DNA of 64,000 bases, from NCBI GenBank assembly GCA_024234505.1, contig JACKOD010000002.1, positions 372,001 through 436,000 on the forward strand, written 5' to 3'. This DNA is from Hahellaceae bacterium (GTDB lineage Bacteria; Pseudomonadota; Gammaproteobacteria; Pseudomonadales; Oleiphilaceae). A program made the position numbers and the translations under genes. Positions 60,887 to 64,000 of the stretch are shown piece by piece; within the stretch, counting starts at the first letter, position 1, and each line of letters begins with the position of its first letter. Below the pieces are notes generated by a model. It made no database searches and had not been told where the DNA came from. It was given only the letters and a program-made list of their open reading frames with translations.

Positions 60887-62290
60887 CTACTCCATTCCAA
60901 GTTTCTTGAGGCGGTAGCGCAAGGCTCGAAAGCTGATCCCGAGCTTTTTAGCCGCTGCCGTTTTGTTCCAGCGACAGGCTTCCAGTGCTTGTTCAATAGA
61001 CTTTCGTTCAATACTTTCGAGGTAGTCTTCCAATGAGGTTTGCTGATCGCGGGGGATGGCTGGTGCGAAAGGTCGCTCGCTGTCGTCACTGCTTGAGTGA
61101 TGACTCTGAACAACGTGAGGCTCGCTTGTCGACAAGGCGTCTTGCCTAAGTTGCAGATCCTGAACTTCGATGGTGTCGTTTTCGCAGAGCGTGAACGCAC
61201 GTTCGATAATGTTCTCAAGTTCGCGAACGTTGCCGGGAAAGGCGTAGTTTTCGAGTTTGGCCATTGCTGCGGGTGAGATCCGGGCGCCATCTATCTCACA
61301 CTCTGCAGCAATTTGCTGGAGGATGTGATTGGCGAGCAGGGCAACGTCATTGTTGCGAGCTCGCAGTGGCGGAACCTGAAGTTCGATAACATTTATACGG
61401 TAGTAAAGATCTTGTCTGAAGCTGCCGTCTTCTACGAGTGATGCCAGGTTTTTATGGGTGGCACTTAAAATACGCACATCGACCGTGCGTTCTTTTTGTT
61501 CCCCCACGGGTCGAATGGCTTTCTCCTGAATCGCACGTAACAGCTTTACCTGCATCGCCAATGGTAAATCGGCGACTTCATCAAGAAAAAGTGTACCTCC
61601 GTCCGCCGCCTGAAAAAGCCCCTCTTTGTTTTCAATGGCTCCACTGAAACTGCCCTTTTTGTGCCCGAAAAACTCACTTTCCATGAGTTCGCCGGGAATC
61701 GCACCACAGTTTACCGGTACAAAGGGTTTGTCTTTTCTCGGGCCGAGCAAGTGAATCATATTTGCTACGCGTTCTTTTCCGCTACCAGACTCGCCACTGA
61801 TATATACCGGGGCCTGGCTGCGTGCCAGCTTGCGGATTTGCTTTCGCAGCTGTTCCATGCTCTCCGATTTTCCCAGAAGCAGGTTTTCTGAGCTGGACTG
61901 GTCAACAACTGCATCGCTTTCAGGCACCAGTCGCAGTGCCGTGTTCACCAGCTCGCGCAGGCGGGCAAGATCGACTGGCTTTGATACGAAATCGAATGCA
62001 CCGGCCTTGAGTGACTGTATTGCGGTTTCCATACTGCCATACGCGGTAATGACGGCGACGGGCATTTGCGGATAATTTTTCTGGATGTGAGCCACCAAAT
62101 CAATCCCGGACCCGTCCGGAAGGTGCATATCGGTCAGGCACAATGAAAAAGGCTGCTCTTTGAGTAGTTGCTGTGCTTTAGTGATGTTTTCAGCCGCACG
62201 CGTGTCGATGCCCATACGCATTAACGTAATTTCAATCAATTCTCGTATATCGGGTTCGTCATCTACAATCAGCGCGTTTTTTATACTCAT
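60887..62290 (-). CDS. pilR: Sigma-54-dependent response regulator PilR
   Basis: NtrC-family activator of type IV pilin transcription, 467 residues. Receiver domain (1-120) with D10, D11 and phospho-acceptor D54 (LCLTDMHLPDG); AAA+ domain with Walker A GESGSGKERVA and the sigma-54 contact loop GSFSGA in place of GAFTGA; C-terminal Fis-type helix-turn-helix (ALEACRWNKTAAAKKLGISFRALRYRLKK). It is 36 bp downstream of pilS and likely cotranscribed. Main target pilA is outside the window. Confidence 0.96.
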   Translation of the reverse strand: MSIKNALIVDDEPDIRELIEITLMRMGIDTRAAENITKAQQLLKEQPFSLCLTDMHLPDGSGIDLVAHIQKNYPQMPVAVITAYGSMETAIQSLKAGAFDFVSKPVDLARLRELVNTALRLVPESDAVVDQSSSENLLLGKSESMEQLRKQIRKLARSQAPVYISGESGSGKERVANMIHLLGPRKDKPFVPVNCGAIPGELMESEFFGHKKGSFSGAIENKEGLFQAADGGTLFLDEVADLPLAMQVKLLRAIQEKAIRPVGEQKERTVDVRILSATHKNLASLVEDGSFRQDLYYRINVIELQVPPLRARNNDVALLANHILQQIAAECEIDGARISPAAMAKLENYAFPGNVRELENIIERAFTLCENDTIEVQDLQLRQDALSTSEPHVVQSHHSSSDDSERPFAPAIPRDQQTSLEDYLESIERKSIEQALEACRWNKTAAAKKLGISFRALRYRLKKLGME

Positions 62291-62326
62291 TTAGCAATCC
62301 GTGGAATAAGTGGTGTCCTAAGAGCC

Positions 62327-63931
62327 TTAAATCAGTCGTTTAGGGTGAGCAAGGGTGACTCTGAAGCAGGCTCCGGTGGCGGCTTTGGCGGCTGCCTCGC
62401 GGGCTGGCGTAACTCTTTCTGTTTGTATTGCAATATAGCTTAAACTGGCCTGGTTGGCTTCGCAAAGTTCCCGGGAAAGGTATAGGCCTAGCCCGGTACC
62501 ATTACTTTCCGTGGTAAAAAATGGCTCAAACAGATGCTCTAGCGTGTCGTCATCTATACCTTTTCCGTAGTCGACGATGTCGATATAGCCCTGCTCATTC
62601 TGTTGGTTTTGTCCGATAAAAATATCCACACGAGCGTTGCCCGAATGCGCTTGACTATAGCGTATGCCGTTATCAATCAGATTGGTCAGTACCTGTTCAA
62701 TTTGCAGTAAATCGAAACGTGCGAGGATATCTTTGGGATGGGTGAAGTAGACCAGCTGTCGCTCGGCGGAGTGGGTACCCAGGTAGTCTTGTATGAAGCG
62801 TCGAACCCAGCCATTGAGTTCAACTTCCTGTGTATTGGGTTCTGAACGCCGCGAAAGTTGAAGGATGTTTTCGATAATGCCGTTGACTCGATTGGTGTGT
62901 CTGAGAATGATCTCTGTCATTTTACGATCGGCGCTGTCGAGCTGCTCTGATTCAGCCATGAGTTGCGCTGCATGGCTGATTGCACCCAACGGATTACGGA
63001 TTTCGTGCGCGATACTGGCCGTTAATCGGCCCAGCGAGGCCAGTTTGAGTTGTTGCGCCTGTTGCGTGATTTTACTGGTATCTTCGAGGAAAATCAGGAT
63101 TTCCGGCCCGGAATCCTTTTGCAGTCGAGTGAAATTTGCCTGCAAGTGTACCGGTGAAGGGTGGATCTGAAAGGGATTGGTTCGTTGAGCCGGATTTTTC
63201 TGCCACTGATACAGGCGCGCCAGCAGTGGTGATGGAAGCCGGTCAAATTTATCGGCGTGCAGTAATTCAGAGGCCGCCTGGTTGATGAGCCTGACCGTGC
63301 CTTCCTGGTTGCATACCAGAATGCCGGTACGCATGCGCTGAATAATTTGATGGTTCAGCTTTTCAAGTTCGGCAATGTCCTGCGCCTGGGTTTCCGCCAA
63401 CGCCTCACTATGGCGTATTCTTCCGGCGATATTTTGCAGCAGGAATGCGGCTGCAAAATAGATGATTCCTAATAGTCCTGCCTGCGATACCGAGCTGGCA
63501 ATATCATTATTTTGGGTATCCGAGTAAACCGCGACAAATAAGGTACACAAGGCCGCGAAGGCCGCGAAAAAGATGCCTATCCGGCCCGGAATGAGAATAT
63601 TGCTGGCGGCCACGCTAATGACAACAAGATTTCCTATTCCGCTGTTGATACCGGAACTGCCCAGCATGAGCGCGTTGATGATCACTATATCCAGCGCCAG
63701 CGAAATGAGCAGGTGGCGTTGAGTCGCTTTAAATCCGGCCAGGAGCAGCAGGCCGGTAAAGATGTTTAAACAGAAATAGCCCAGTGTGACCAAGCTATAC
63801 AGACCGGGGGCTGCAAATTTGGTTTGACTGGACACAAACAAGGCACCCGCCAGTACGGCGCTAGCCACTAAGCGGTAGTGATTATAAAAACGAAACAGGC
63901 GCAATGTCTGCGAATAGGATTGTAAAGGCAT
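62327..63931 (-). CDS. pilS: Type IV pilus sensor histidine kinase PilS
   Basis: Membrane sensor kinase paired with PilR, 534 residues. About six N-terminal membrane helices (~20-175), a PAS domain (~195-270), HisKA with H309 (ASIAHEIRNPLGA) and a C-terminal HATPase domain (NLIDNGIRYSQ, DYGKGIDDDTLEHLFEPFFTT, GTGLGLYLSRELC). In Pseudomonas PilS senses pilin in the membrane and controls pilA via PilR. AAGAGAG precedes the ATG. The last 69 bases of the window upstream of it contain nothing I can call. Confidence 0.96.
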   Translation of the reverse strand: MPLQSYSQTLRLFRFYNHYRLVASAVLAGALFVSSQTKFAAPGLYSLVTLGYFCLNIFTGLLLLAGFKATQRHLLISLALDIVIINALMLGSSGINSGIGNLVVISVAASNILIPGRIGIFFAAFAALCTLFVAVYSDTQNNDIASSVSQAGLLGIIYFAAAFLLQNIAGRIRHSEALAETQAQDIAELEKLNHQIIQRMRTGILVCNQEGTVRLINQAASELLHADKFDRLPSPLLARLYQWQKNPAQRTNPFQIHPSPVHLQANFTRLQKDSGPEILIFLEDTSKITQQAQQLKLASLGRLTASIAHEIRNPLGAISHAAQLMAESEQLDSADRKMTEIILRHTNRVNGIIENILQLSRRSEPNTQEVELNGWVRRFIQDYLGTHSAERQLVYFTHPKDILARFDLLQIEQVLTNLIDNGIRYSQAHSGNARVDIFIGQNQQNEQGYIDIVDYGKGIDDDTLEHLFEPFFTTESNGTGLGLYLSRELCEANQASLSYIAIQTERVTPAREAAAKAATGACFRVTLAHPKRLI

Positions 63932-64000
63932 TCTCTCTTGTCTGGCGCTTGTTTTCGGTGATCTCCGGGTCTCGGTAAAGCGGCATATGCACAGAGCATG

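Noticed and set aside
1..64000. CRISPR array, prophage, transposase or defence system
   Set aside because: No regular spaced repeats and no mobile-element or defence proteins among the genes.

Overview
The window reads as core chromosome of a gammaproteobacterium related to Pseudomonas and the Cellvibrio/Saccharophagus/Teredinibacter group (inference from protein sequences and gene order; no 16S gene is present). Nearly all of it is coding. Much of the order matches, from memory, two blocks of the Pseudomonas aeruginosa chromosome: HDOD gene-rhdA-psd / motAB / rsgA / orn / queG / nnrE-tsaE-amiB-mutL-miaA-hfq-hflXKC / hisZ-purA / rnr-rlmB / rpsF-rpsR-rplI-dnaB-alr, and rplU-rpmA-obgE-proB / rpsT / murJ-ribF-ileS-lspA-fkpB-ispH / minor pilin operon / thiO / pilRS.

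Layout. 165-3008: elongation factor P with its two lysylation enzymes (epmB divergent from efp, then epmA). 3069-6639: a two-gene ABC exporter. 6636-10359 (minus): HDOD-GAF protein, rhodanese RhdA, phosphatidylserine decarboxylase. 10574-12494: flagellar stator motAB. 12646-15542: rsgA, orn, queG. 15781-26453: the amiB-mutL-miaA-hfq-hflXKC superoperon headed by nnrE and tsaE. 26586-29420: DUF2065 protein, hisZ, purA. 29502-31264 (minus): two accessory genes (HugZ-like flavoprotein, DUF6160-like exported protein) and tRNA-Leu(CAG). 31496-39802: rnr, rlmB, the S6-S18-(membrane protein)-L9-dnaB-alr run. 39803-40298 is the only long non-coding stretch; it carries a REP-like inverted pair and the rplU promoter. 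40299-43556: rplU, rpmA, obgE, proB. 43644-43913 (minus): rpsT. 44209-51872: murJ, ribF, ileS, lspA, fkpB, ispH. 51894-59707 (minus): type IV pilus minor pilin cluster fimT, fimU, pilV, pilW, pilX, a small exported CxxC protein, pilY1, pilE. 59799-60878: thiO. 60887-63931 (minus): pilR and pilS.

Functionally the window combines translation (EF-P modification, ribosomal proteins, tRNA modification, IleS, RsgA, HflX), RNA decay (RNase R, Orn), DNA repair and replication (MutL, DnaB), envelope work (AmiB, MurJ, Alr, Psd, LspA, IspH) and surface motility (MotAB, type IV pilus tip complex and its PilSR regulator).

There is no prophage, transposase, CRISPR array or defence island. The points that depart from a routine core region are a FimU minor pilin with an inserted tandem Asp/Asn/Gly repeat block that looks calcium-binding, a small CxxC exported protein placed between pilX and pilY1, the REP-like pair before rplU, and the two-gene accessory insert beside tRNA-Leu.
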